From: Deltaproteobacteria bacterium
Lineage (GTDB): Bacteria > Desulfobacterota > Desulfobacteria > Desulfobacterales > Desulfatirhabdiaceae
DNA length: 9,874 nucleotides
Direction of reading: 5' to 3'
Assembly (NCBI GenBank): GCA_021778975.1
Contig: JAJYBO010000083.1
Location: 1-9,874, forward strand
The translations under genes were made by a program, and so were the position numbers. This document shows positions 1 through 6,802 of this stretch, one piece after another. Within the stretch, counting starts at the first letter, position 1. The number at the start of each line of letters is the position of its first letter. The notes beneath the pieces are model-generated. The model was given only the letters and a program-made list of their open reading frames with translations, was not told the origin of the DNA and did no database searches.

Positions 1-317
1 TCGAATTTCGGACGGCTTCGTAAAATTTGACCGATCAAACCCGGTTGGAGGCGTCCCAATATTTAGATGCGCTGGCGTCTATTATATGGATGCTTCAGTT
101 CCAAATCAATTGGTGTTTTCACTTTGGAGTTCTTCCGCTTACCCTGATCGGCGAATCCCGCACAGCGCGTGTGGATCGGCTTATCAAATTATTCAGAGTG
201 GTTAAACTGGCATAACCATGAAAGTCGGAACACTTTTATCGGTATATATCTGTCATAGCACATTGATTCTTACAGATTTTGGTATCCCATTGAACTGAAC
301 CAGTGTCCATTTTCCAC
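1..317. other. Upstream region without a supported gene
   Basis: I see no convincing gene here. A 62-codon frame at 27-215 on the + strand begins with TTG, has no ribosome binding site and resembles no family I recognise. The reverse strand is broken by stops. Composition is moderate to about position 230, then becomes AT-rich. The first 30 bases contain GACGGCTTCGTAAAA, which recalls short intergenic repeats I have seen in deltaproteobacterial genomes; that is a memory-based impression and was not checked. The segment could be the decayed end of an upstream gene or element, or plain intergenic DNA. Confidence 0.4.
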
Positions 318-346
318 TTGACAGAATAATTCCATTCATATATCAA
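318..346 (+). promoter_or_regulatory. Candidate sigma70-type promoter upstream of the TetR gene
   Basis: A perfect -35 box TTGACA (318-323) is followed by a 17-base spacer and a -10 like TATCAA (341-346, four of six consensus positions). The predicted start point is near 353, leaving a leader of roughly 175 bases before the TetR start at 530. The surrounding DNA is AT-rich, which fits a promoter but also raises the chance of random matches. The perfect -35, ideal spacing and the overlapping palindrome make this the best promoter candidate in the upstream region. Confidence 0.4.
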
Positions 347-371
347 AAAACGTAACAATGTTTCGTATTTT
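345..371. promoter_or_regulatory. Near-palindromic candidate operator over the predicted transcription start
   Basis: The core at 350-366 reads ACGTAACA-A-TGTTTCGT. Seven of eight positions in each arm are complementary around a central A. Beyond one A/A mismatch (349/367) four more A:T pairs extend it to 345-371. It overlaps the end of the candidate -10 box and the predicted start point, where a repressor would block initiation. TetR-family proteins bind as dimers to palindromes of about this size, so autorepression by the regulator starting at 530 is a natural inference. The flanking A and T runs may inflate the apparent symmetry. A terminator reading is less likely because the RNA loop would be too tight and the stem AT-rich. 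Confidence 0.42.
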
Positions 372-457
372 TTTTATAAAAATATACTAATTTTTATTTA
401 TTAAGGTATATCAAGCCATTATGATAAATTTTGGTATGGAACAATATTTTTGTATTA

Positions 458-486
458 TTCAATTGCATTCCGGGTAGTTTTAGAAT
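458..486 (+). promoter_or_regulatory. Weaker alternative promoter close to the TetR gene
   Basis: A -10 like TAGAAT (481-486, five of six consensus positions) lies 17 bases after TTCAAT (458-463, three of six). Its predicted start near 493 would give a short leader of about 37 bases. The -35 match is poor and this stretch is very AT-rich, so chance similarity is a real possibility. Confidence 0.2.
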
Positions 487-529
487 CAAGAATATTTTTT
501 GTAATATTAAATAGTTTAACGGACATGTT

Positions 530-1144
530 TTGACAGTTGACGATACAAATACATCAGGTAGTAACAAGGTTTTCAAAACCGAAATCCAGAAACGGCTCGA
601 GACCGCGGTGCTGGAAATTTTTTCCGAATCCGACTTTCATCAGGCCAATATCCGGACGGTCGCCAAAAAGGCCGGGGTCAGTTTCAGCACCATTTACGGG
701 TATTACGGCAGCAAGGAAGGTCTGGTGTTCGCCGTTGTGGACGTATGGCTGGGAAAATTGACGGATCGGATCACCGACCATCTTCAGGGCATCGAAGATC
801 TGAAGGAGAAACTCCGTAAGGTGTTCTGGCTTCAGCTCGATTATTATGAACGCAATCCGGGGCTGGGGAAGATTCTGTTCATGACCCTTCCGATGAAAAC
901 CTGGATGGTCGACAAAACCTTCCGGCAGAAGAAAATGATGAACCTTTTTCTCGAAGTGCTGCGTCAGGGGCAGAAAGAAGGGATATTGAACGCCGATGTC
1001 CGCGCCGGAGTGCTGCTCGATTTCATGATGGGCTTTGTTCAGCGCACTTTTTTCATGTGGGTGTCCCGCGGGCAGAAAGACAATCTGGCGGCTCAGGCCA
1101 ATGCGTTGTTCGAAATGGTATGGCGGGCGATTTCCAGCCCGTGA
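530..1144 (+). CDS. TetR/AcrR-family transcriptional regulator
   Basis: This 204-residue protein has the typical TetR size and layout. An N-terminal DNA-binding domain carries a helix-turn-helix at about residues 41-65 (NIRTVAKKAGVS, then STIYGYYGSKEGL), followed by an all-helical C-terminal ligand and dimerisation domain that is not diagnostic by eye. The start is TTG at 530: an in-frame stop lies at 512-514 and no in-frame ATG or GTG lies between. The ATG at 525 is in another frame and ends after two codons. Only a weak purine stretch (near 518-523) precedes it. The gene heads the methylmalonyl-CoA genes in the same direction, 102 bases before the epimerase, so it is probably their local regulator. 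An acyl-CoA or fatty-acid ligand is a guess from context. Its base composition is a little less GC-rich than the enzymes downstream. Confidence 0.9.
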   Translation: MTVDDTNTSGSNKVFKTEIQKRLETAVLEIFSESDFHQANIRTVAKKAGVSFSTIYGYYGSKEGLVFAVVDVWLGKLTDRITDHLQGIEDLKEKLRKVFWLQLDYYERNPGLGKILFMTLPMKTWMVDKTFRQKKMMNLFLEVLRQGQKEGILNADVRAGVLLDFMMGFVQRTFFMWVSRGQKDNLAAQANALFEMVWRAISSP

Positions 1145-1246
1145 CGGAACGCTGACGAAAGGCTGCCCTGAAATGGTTTGTTGCGATATGGTGGGTATGG
1201 ATTTCATGTAATCAACGGAAGAGTGACGAAACACAAGGAGCAAATG

Positions 1247-1654
1247 ATGAAAGTACTGAAAATTGACCATTTGGGAATCGCCGTAAACAGCATCGAGGAT
1301 CGTAAAAATTTCTGGACGGAAACGCTGGGGTTGTCTTTTTCCGGCGCGGAAACCGTTCAGGAGCAGAAGGTGACCACCGCGTTTTTTCCGGTCGGCGAAA
1401 GCGAAGTGGAGCTGCTGGAATCCACGGCGCCGGACGGCCCGATCGCCAAATACATCGAAAAGCGCGGGGAAGGCATTCAGCATGTGGCGTTTCGCGTCGA
1501 AAACATCGAGGCCGCCCTGGAAGAATTGAAGGCCAAAGGCGTCAAGCTGATTGACGAAAAGCCCCGGATCGGCGCAGGCGGCGCGAAAATCGCCTTTCTG
1601 CATCCCAAATCCACCAACGGCATCCTGGTGGAGCTTTGCCAGAGAGATCACTGA
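1247..1654 (+). CDS. mce: Methylmalonyl-CoA epimerase
   Basis: This enzyme interconverts (S)- and (R)-methylmalonyl-CoA, supplying the isomer the mutase uses. The 135-residue length fits the family. It shows the vicinal-oxygen-chelate pattern of two similar beta-alpha-beta modules, opening with KIDHLGIAV and later IQHVAFRV. By comparison with the Propionibacterium enzyme, recalled from memory, the metal ligands should be His8, Glu55, His79 and Glu129 (in GILVEL). The signature HPKSTNGILVEL near the C-terminus is typical. I chose ATG 1247 because AAGGAG (1235-1240) sits six bases upstream. ATG 1244 gives one extra Met with only three bases of spacing, and the longer frame from 1178 adds residues unlike the family. 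The mutase gene follows after 99 bases. Confidence 0.95.
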   Translation: MKVLKIDHLGIAVNSIEDRKNFWTETLGLSFSGAETVQEQKVTTAFFPVGESEVELLESTAPDGPIAKYIEKRGEGIQHVAFRVENIEAALEELKAKGVKLIDEKPRIGAGGAKIAFLHPKSTNGILVELCQRDH

Positions 1655-1672
1655 TAAATTCGCACCTCCATC

Positions 1673-1706
1673 CGCCGGGCGACCTTGCAGACGGGGCATC
1701 CCGGCG
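1673..1706 (+). repeat. Inverted repeat in the epimerase-mutase spacer
   Basis: CGCCGGG (1673-1679) and CCCGGCG (1700-1706) are perfectly complementary 7-base arms around a 20-base loop. No run of T follows, so it does not look like an intrinsic terminator. It may act on mRNA stability or processing between the two genes, or be a chance match in GC-rich DNA. Confidence 0.3.
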
Positions 1707-1753
1707 CTTCAATTTCGTTAGCGTTATTTTCTGAAGGATATAAGGAGAACACC

Positions 1754-3886
1754 ATGTCGGAACATCCGCAAAAACCAAAATGGACAGAACTCGCCACCAA
1801 ACTGCTCAAGGGAAAATCTCCGGACACCCTGGACTGGATGACCCCGGAAGGCATCCGGGTCAAGGCGCTTTACACCGCTGAAGACCTCGAAGGCATGGAG
1901 CATGTCAACACCCTTCCGGGCCTTGCGCCCTTTGTACGCGGCCCGATGGCCACCATGTACGCCGGAAGGCCCTGGACCATCCGTCAGTACGCCGGTTTTT
2001 CAACCGCGCGGGAATCCAATGAATTTTACCGAAAAAACCTCGCCGCCGGGCAAAAAGGACTGTCCGTGGCCTTCGATCTGGCGACGCACCGGGGTTATGA
2101 TTCGGATCATCCCCGCGTTGTGGGTGATATCGGCAAGGCCGGCGTCGCTGTGGATTCCGTCGAAGACATGAAAATTCTCTTCGATCAGATTCCGCTCGAT
2201 CAGATGTCCGTCTCCATGACCATGAACGGCGCGGTGCTTCCCGTACTGGCCGGTTACATCGTGGCCGCCGAAGAGCAGGGCGTTCCCCAGGAAAAGCTGA
2301 CCGGCACCATCCAGAACGACATCCTGAAAGAATATCTGACCCGCAATACTTATATTTACCCCCCGGTTCCATCCATGCGGATTGTGTCAGACATCATCGG
2401 ATACTGTTCCAAACACATGCCCAAATTCAATACGGTCAGCATCAGCGGCTACCACATGATGGAAGCCGGCGCCAATTCGGTGCTGCAAACGGCGTTCACG
2501 CTGGCCGACGGTCTGGAATACGTCAAGGCGGCCCTGGCGACCGGTATGGACATTGACACATTCGCTCCCCGGCTGTCGTTTTTCTTCGGTATCGGCATGA
2601 ACTTCTTCATGGAAATCGCCATGCTCCGGGCCGCCCGGTTCCTGTGGCACGAACTGATCAAGCCCTTCAATCCCAAAAATCCGCAATCCCTGATGCTGCG
2701 GACGCACTGCCAGACTTCCGGCTGGAGTCTGACCCAGCAGGATCCCTACAACAACATCATCCGCACCACGCTGGAATGTATGTCCGCAGCGCTGGGCGGC
2801 ACCCAGTCGCTGCACACCAATTCGTTCGACGAAGCCGTCGGCCTCCCCACGGAATTTTCCGCGCGCATCGCCCGAAACACCCAGATCATCGTGCAGGAAG
2901 AATCCCAGATCTGCCATGTCGTGGATCCGCTGGCCGGTTCCTATTATGTGGAAGCTCTTACCGACGGCATTATCCGGGAAGCCCGGAAGATCATCGAGGA
3001 AGTCCAGACGCTGGGCGGCATGGCCAAAGCCATCGAAACCGGCATGCCCAAGCTCCGCGTCGAGGAATCCGCCGCCAGAAAGCAGGCCCGCATTGACCAG
3101 GGGCTGGATGTGATCGTGGGTGTCAACAAATACAAAATCGAGGAAAAACCCTTAGATGATGTCCGCGAAGTGACCGACGCCGTACGGATCGAGCAGGTCG
3201 CCCGTCTGAAAGACCTCAGGGCGAAGCGGGATGCCGGCGCCGTCAAAGCGGCCCTGGATCATCTCACCCATTGTGCGGAAAGCGGCGGAAATCTTCTGGA
3301 AGCCAGCATCGCGGCCATTCGCCTGCGGGCGACCGTTGGAGAGGTGTCGGACGCCATGGAAAAAGTTTTTGGCCGGTTTGTGGCCACCACGCAGTGCATT
3401 TCCGGCGTGTATGCCTCCGAATACGCCGATTCCACTCTGATTGACGCCATCCGAAAACGGACGCAGGAATTCGCGGATGCGCATGGCAGAAGGCCCCGGA
3501 TTCTCCTGACCAAAATGGGGCAGGACGGCCATGACCGCGGCGTCAAGGTGGTGGCGACAGCGTACGCGGATCTCGGGTTCGACGTGGATCTCAGCCCCAT
3601 GTTCCAGACCCCGGAAGAAGCGGCGAAAATGGCGATTGAAAACGATGTCCATATCGTGGGCGTTTCGAGTCTGGCGGCCGGTCACAAAACCCTGGTGCCG
3701 CAACTCATCGCGGCGCTGAAGGCCGGCGGCGGCGATGACATCAAGGTGGTGGTGGGCGGCGTCATTCCGCCGGGGGACTATGATTTCCTTTTCGCCGCCG
3801 GAGCGGTCGCCGTGTTCGGCCCTGGCACCGCCATCACCGATTCGGCCAATCAGACACTGAACGCACTGGAGAAAAAGAAGGGATGA
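1754..3886 (+). CDS. mcmA: Methylmalonyl-CoA mutase, adenosylcobalamin-dependent
   Basis: This enzyme rearranges (R)-methylmalonyl-CoA to succinyl-CoA by radical chemistry. At 710 residues it is full length, with an N-terminal TIM barrel that binds CoA and a C-terminal B12 domain in one chain, as in the homodimeric form or the large Propionibacterium subunit. RPWTIRQYAGFSTA (residues 72-85) contains Tyr79. Arg197 lies in TRNTYIYPP and His234 in SISGYHMMEAG. They align with Tyr89, Arg207 and His244 of the Propionibacterium shermanii enzyme, recalled from memory. The base-off cobalamin motif DGHDRG is at 591-596 with His593 as the lower axial ligand, followed by the VGVSSLAAGH and GGVIPPGDYDFL segments. 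ATG 1754 is chosen because AAGGAG (1742-1747) lies six bases upstream; the frame extends back to 1685 without a binding site. No separate small subunit gene is present. The last four bases overlap meaB. Confidence 0.97.
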   Translation: MSEHPQKPKWTELATKLLKGKSPDTLDWMTPEGIRVKALYTAEDLEGMEHVNTLPGLAPFVRGPMATMYAGRPWTIRQYAGFSTARESNEFYRKNLAAGQKGLSVAFDLATHRGYDSDHPRVVGDIGKAGVAVDSVEDMKILFDQIPLDQMSVSMTMNGAVLPVLAGYIVAAEEQGVPQEKLTGTIQNDILKEYLTRNTYIYPPVPSMRIVSDIIGYCSKHMPKFNTVSISGYHMMEAGANSVLQTAFTLADGLEYVKAALATGMDIDTFAPRLSFFFGIGMNFFMEIAMLRAARFLWHELIKPFNPKNPQSLMLRTHCQTSGWSLTQQDPYNNIIRTTLECMSAALGGTQSLHTNSFDEAVGLPTEFSARIARNTQIIVQEESQICHVVDPLAGSYYVEALTDGIIREARKIIEEVQTLGGMAKAIETGMPKLRVEESAARKQARIDQGLDVIVGVNKYKIEEKPLDDVREVTDAVRIEQVARLKDLRAKRDAGAVKAALDHLTHCAESGGNLLEASIAAIRLRATVGEVSDAMEKVFGRFVATTQCISGVYASEYADSTLIDAIRKRTQEFADAHGRRPRILLTKMGQDGHDRGVKVVATAYADLGFDVDLSPMFQTPEEAAKMAIENDVHIVGVSSLAAGHKTLVPQLIAALKAGGGDDIKVVVGGVIPPGDYDFLFAAGAVAVFGPGTAITDSANQTLNALEKKKG

Positions 3887-4872
3887 TGGCCGCCGGCGAC
3901 ACCGCTGTCATTGACGCCATCCGGGAGGGAAACCGCCGGGCTCTGGCCAAAACCATCACGCTCATCGAAAGCTCTCTGAGCGCCCATCAGGCGCAGGCCC
4001 AGGAAATTCTGGACCGCCTCCTGCCGTTCACGGGAAAAGCCGTGCGTCTGGGTATCACCGGGGTTCCGGGTGTCGGCAAGAGCACGTTCACCGAAAGCCT
4101 GGGCATGATGCTGGTGGAAAGCGGCCGCCGCGTGGCGGTGCTGGCGGTCGATCCCAGCAGCACCCGCAGCGGCGGGAGTATTCTGGCGGATAAAACCCGG
4201 ATGGAACGTTTGTCGGTGGATGAACGAGCGTTCATTCGTCCATCCCCCTCCGGAGGCACACTGGGCGGCGTCGCCCGCAAGACGCGGGAGACCATGCTGG
4301 TGTGCGAGGCCGCCGGGTTCGATGTGATTATCGTGGAGACGGTCGGGGTCGGTCAGTCCGAGACCACGGTCGCCTCGATGGTGGATTTTTTTCTGGTGCT
4401 GATGCTGGCCGGCGCCGGCGACGAGCTTCAGGGTATCAAGAAGGGCGTTCTGGAACTGGCGGACACCGTCGCCATCAACAAGGCGGACGGCGATAACGTC
4501 GAGAAGGCCAGGCGCGCCCGGAAAGATTATGAAAACGCCCTGCATCTTCTGAAACCGGCCTCTCCCAACTGGACGCCGCCGGTTTTGACGTGCAGCGCGC
4601 GGGACATGAACGGTATCGGTGAGATATGGGAGGTGGTCCTGCGGCATCGGGACGTCATGACCCAAAGCGGCGAACTGATGCAGAACCGCCGTCAGCAGGC
4701 GCTGTCCTGGATGTGGTCGCTGGTGGAGGAAGGGCTGAAAGACCGCTTCCACCATCACCCCGAGGTTCAGCGGCGTTTGCCGGGGCTGATGCGGCAGGTG
4801 GAAGACGGAACCCTGGCGTCCACCGCCGCGGCAGGCCGGCTTCTGGGAATTCTGGACGGAAGCGGCGCATGA
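3883..4872 (+). CDS. meaB: MeaB, GTPase chaperone of methylmalonyl-CoA mutase
   Basis: MeaB is a G3E-family GTPase that gates cobalamin loading into the mutase and protects it from inactivation. The 329 residues match the family (often annotated ArgK). Visible motifs are the P-loop GVPGVGKST (60-68), the DVIIVETVGVGQSE segment (147-160) with the metal-binding and switch region, and the base-specificity motif NKAD (199-202). The C-terminus is the helical arm expected for dimerisation. The ATG at 3883 overlaps the mutase stop as ATGA, and ATG 3886 is a possible alternative start; a purine-rich stretch (3868-3882) could serve as binding site. This overlap indicates translational coupling, sensible for a protein acting in complex with the mutase. 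The rest of the operon follows after 99 bases containing hairpins. Confidence 0.96.
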   Translation: MMAAGDTAVIDAIREGNRRALAKTITLIESSLSAHQAQAQEILDRLLPFTGKAVRLGITGVPGVGKSTFTESLGMMLVESGRRVAVLAVDPSSTRSGGSILADKTRMERLSVDERAFIRPSPSGGTLGGVARKTRETMLVCEAAGFDVIIVETVGVGQSETTVASMVDFFLVLMLAGAGDELQGIKKGVLELADTVAINKADGDNVEKARRARKDYENALHLLKPASPNWTPPVLTCSARDMNGIGEIWEVVLRHRDVMTQSGELMQNRRQQALSWMWSLVEEGLKDRFHHHPEVQRRLPGLMRQVEDGTLASTAAAGRLLGILDGSGA

Positions 4873-4873
4873 A

Positions 4874-4910
4874 GCGCTGATTCCGCACAATCAGCGCCTG
4901 CCGAAGGCGC
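4874..4910 (+). promoter_or_regulatory. Two overlapping, mutually exclusive hairpins after meaB
   Basis: Hairpin 1 is a perfect 9-base stem, GCGCTGATT (4874-4882) with AATCAGCGC (4889-4897), around a 6-base loop. Hairpin 2 is a 6-base stem, GCGCCT (4894-4899) with AGGCGC (4905-4910), around a 5-base loop, followed by CCCTTTTA. Both need bases 4894-4897, so only one can form at a time. Hairpin 2 resembles a weak intrinsic terminator with a short T run and hairpin 1 would compete with it. It sits directly after the meaB stop, so partial termination, RNA processing or 3'-end protection of the upstream message are possible roles. Confidence 0.4.
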
Positions 4911-4971
4911 CCTTTTACGATGGTGTTGTATCGAAGAAAACGTCATTTATGAGACAGGAAAGGATATAGCG

Positions 4972-6525
4972 ATGGGCATAGTGGAAGACAAAATCAAGGA
5001 TCTGAAAGCGCGTGAGGCGCAGGTCCTGAAAATGGGCGGTGAGAAAGCCATCGCCAAGGAACGGGAAAAAGGCAAGCTGACGGCGCGTGAACGCCTGAAT
5101 CTGCTCTTTGACGCCGGTACATTTCGTGAAATTGACATGTTTGTGTCACACCGGTGCGCCAATTTCGGCATGGAAAAAATCGAGATCCCCAGCGACGGCG
5201 TCATCACGGGCCATGGCCTGGCGGACGGACGTCCGGTGTTCGCGTTCGCTCAGGATTTCACCGCCCGCGGCGGCAGTCTCGGCGAAATGCACGCCAAAAA
5301 GATCTGCAAGGTCATGGACATGGCGATGAAAGCCGGCGTGCCCTTTGTCGGCATGAACGATTCCGGCGGCGCCAGAATACAGGAAGGCGTGGATGCGCTG
5401 TCAGGCTTCGGGCAGATTTTTTACCGGAACGCCCTGGCCTCCGGCGTTATCCCCCAGATATCGGCGATCATGGGAACGACGGCGGGAGGCGCCGTATATT
5501 CACCCGCCATGACGGACTGGATATTTATGGTCAAAAACTCCAGCTACATGTTCATTACGGGGCCGGAGGTCATTAAATCCGTCACCGGCGAGGAAATCAG
5601 CTTCGAAGAGCTCGGCGGCGCCATGACGCATAACGAAAAGAGCGGGGTGTCCCACTTCGCCTGCGAAAGCGACGAGGACGCCATCGCCAAGATCAAGACG
5701 CTGCTGTCGTATCTGCCCTCCAACAACATGGAAGACCCGCCCATTGTACCGACGGGCGATGATCCGCGCCGCGAATCCCCGGCGCTGAACACCATCGTTC
5801 CTGACAGCCCCAACCAGTCTTACGACATGAAAGCCGTCATCGGGGAAATTGTTGATAACGGCGTTTTTTTCGAACCGCATGAATACTTTGCGCCCAACAT
5901 TCTGATCGGATTCGCCCGGATGAACGGCAGAAGCATCGGCATTATCGCCAATCAGCCCAGCGTCATGGCCGGATGCCTCGACATCAACGCTTCGGACAAG
6001 GCCACCCGGTTCATCCGCTTCTGCGATGCGTTCAATGTCCCCATTCTGACCATCGCCGATGTGCCCGGCTATCTGCCCGGCAGCCACCAGGAATGGGGCG
6101 GCATCATCCGCCATGGCGCCAAGCTGCTCTGGTGCTATTCCGAAGCCACGGTTCCCAAGCTGCTGCTGGTTACACGGAAAGATTACGGCGGATCGTATCT
6201 GGCGATGTGTTCCAAAGACCTGGGCGCGGATATGGCCTTCGCCTGGCCGACCGCCCAGATCGCGGTTATGGGCGCCGCCGGCGCCGCCAACATCATCCAT
6301 CGCAAGGAAATTTCCGGCGCGGCGGATCCCAAGGCCAAAAGGCTCGAAAAAATTCAGGAATACGACGATCTTTTCTCGAACCCGTACTGCGCGGCCAGCA
6401 GAGGCTATATTGATGCGGTGATCGTTCCAAGTGAGACCCGGCCCCGACTGATTGACGCGCTCGAAATCATGTGCAGCAAGCGGGAAACGCGGCCGCCCAA
6501 AAAACACGGCAATATTCCGATGTAA
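4972..6525 (+). CDS. mmdA: Methylmalonyl-CoA carboxyltransferase 12S-type subunit (MmdA/PCC-beta family)
   Basis: This crotonase-fold carboxyltransferase moves a carboxyl group between methylmalonyl-CoA/propionyl-CoA and enzyme-bound biotin. The 517 residues match the 12S subunit of Propionibacterium transcarboxylase, MmdA and propionyl-CoA carboxylase beta. The N-terminal half has DSGGARIQEG (130-139) and GTTAGGAVYSPAM (168-180). The C-terminal half has PGYLPGSHQEWGG (365-377), IIRHGAKLL and YGGSYLAM (405-412). These glycine-rich stretches form the two oxyanion holes. The tail PPKKHGNIPM is a family hallmark. AGGAAAGGA (4956-4963) lies eight bases before the ATG. The sequence alone cannot separate transcarboxylase, decarboxylase and carboxylase roles. 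The 5S-biotin gene downstream, with no biotin carboxylase in view, favours transcarboxylase. Confidence 0.93.
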   Translation: MGIVEDKIKDLKAREAQVLKMGGEKAIAKEREKGKLTARERLNLLFDAGTFREIDMFVSHRCANFGMEKIEIPSDGVITGHGLADGRPVFAFAQDFTARGGSLGEMHAKKICKVMDMAMKAGVPFVGMNDSGGARIQEGVDALSGFGQIFYRNALASGVIPQISAIMGTTAGGAVYSPAMTDWIFMVKNSSYMFITGPEVIKSVTGEEISFEELGGAMTHNEKSGVSHFACESDEDAIAKIKTLLSYLPSNNMEDPPIVPTGDDPRRESPALNTIVPDSPNQSYDMKAVIGEIVDNGVFFEPHEYFAPNILIGFARMNGRSIGIIANQPSVMAGCLDINASDKATRFIRFCDAFNVPILTIADVPGYLPGSHQEWGGIIRHGAKLLWCYSEATVPKLLLVTRKDYGGSYLAMCSKDLGADMAFAWPTAQIAVMGAAGAANIIHRKEISGAADPKAKRLEKIQEYDDLFSNPYCAASRGYIDAVIVPSETRPRLIDALEIMCSKRETRPPKKHGNIPM

Positions 6526-6537
6526 AGGAGCGGGACT

Positions 6538-6768
6538 ATGAAACCAGACAAGAAATTTTCCCCCAAAGCCGCGGCGGCCATCGCTGCGGTGTTCGGTTAT
6601 ATCCGCTCACAGGAAGAGGCAGCGGCCATGACACCGCCGCAAACCGCGGATGCCATCGCAGCGCCGGCGCCGCCGCTCCGGTTGTGGGGAATCAGCGGAC
6701 GCCAGGAAACAATGGGCCTGCGAACCCTGATGCAGCTCCGGACATTTCAGCGCGCAAGACTTCGCTGA
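6538..6768 (+). CDS. Small protein resembling methylmalonyl-CoA decarboxylase epsilon subunit / delta C-terminus
   Basis: This is a 76-residue protein with a strong translation signal: AAGGAG (6525-6530) overlaps the preceding stop and sits seven bases before ATG 6538. It has a short Ala-rich helix (residues 10-23, KAAAAIAAVFGYIR), a Pro/Ala linker (about 32-46), then LWGISGRQETMGLR (49-62) and a basic tail. The order 'AAIAA..Y', linker, 'W..xGR..xM..R' matches, from memory, the soluble C-terminal part of the delta subunit and the small epsilon subunit (MmdE) of Na+-pumping methylmalonyl-CoA decarboxylases, which help hold the carboxyltransferase complex together. No membrane helix is visible: the hydrophobic stretch is too short. 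Placed between the 12S and 5S genes, it is probably an assembly or accessory subunit of that enzyme. The similarity rests on a short motif, so the assignment is tentative; that it is a real gene is more secure. Confidence 0.65.
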   Translation: MKPDKKFSPKAAAAIAAVFGYIRSQEEAAAMTPPQTADAIAAPAPPLRLWGISGRQETMGLRTLMQLRTFQRARLR

Positions 6769-6778
6769 ACCGGACATG

Positions 6779-6796
6779 CGAATATCACGAATATCA
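6779..6796 (+). repeat. Perfect tandem 9-base repeat
   Basis: CGAATATCA occurs twice head to tail (6779-6787 and 6788-6796), starting ten bases after the stop of the small gene. It is short and may be a slippage product; no function is evident. Confidence 0.5.
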
Positions 6797-6802
6797 TGGT
6801 TT

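Noticed and set aside
27..215. 62-codon + strand frame near the window start
   Set aside because: It has a TTG start, no ribosome binding site and no recognisable similarity. I could not show that it is a gene or a gene fragment.
491..508. AATATT repeated at 491-496 and 503-508 as an operator
   Set aside because: Each unit is its own palindrome in very AT-rich DNA, so the pairing is expected by chance and does not extend.
530..552. TTGACA at 530-535 as a -35 box
   Set aside because: No -10 lies at proper spacing (553-558 is ATCAGG). The TTG is better explained as the TetR start codon.
394..576. 60-codon - strand frame overlapping the TetR start
   Set aside because: It lies in AT-rich control DNA, has no family resemblance and overlaps the start of a convincing gene.
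1178..1246. Longer epimerase start at 1178 (TTG)
   Set aside because: The extra residues do not look like the family, and AAGGAG at 1235-1240 clearly serves the ATG at 1247.
554..1699. 381-codon - strand frame opposite the TetR and epimerase genes
   Set aside because: It is a shadow of codon bias; both + strand genes have clear family signatures and it has none.
3850..4890. 346-codon - strand frame opposite meaB
   Set aside because: It is antisense to the clear GTPase motifs of MeaB and has a His/Gln/Arg-rich composition without any domain.
4926..4953. Possible internal promoter TTGTAT / TATGAG before mmdA
   Set aside because: Both boxes match consensus poorly and the spacing is 16 bases; not strong enough to call.
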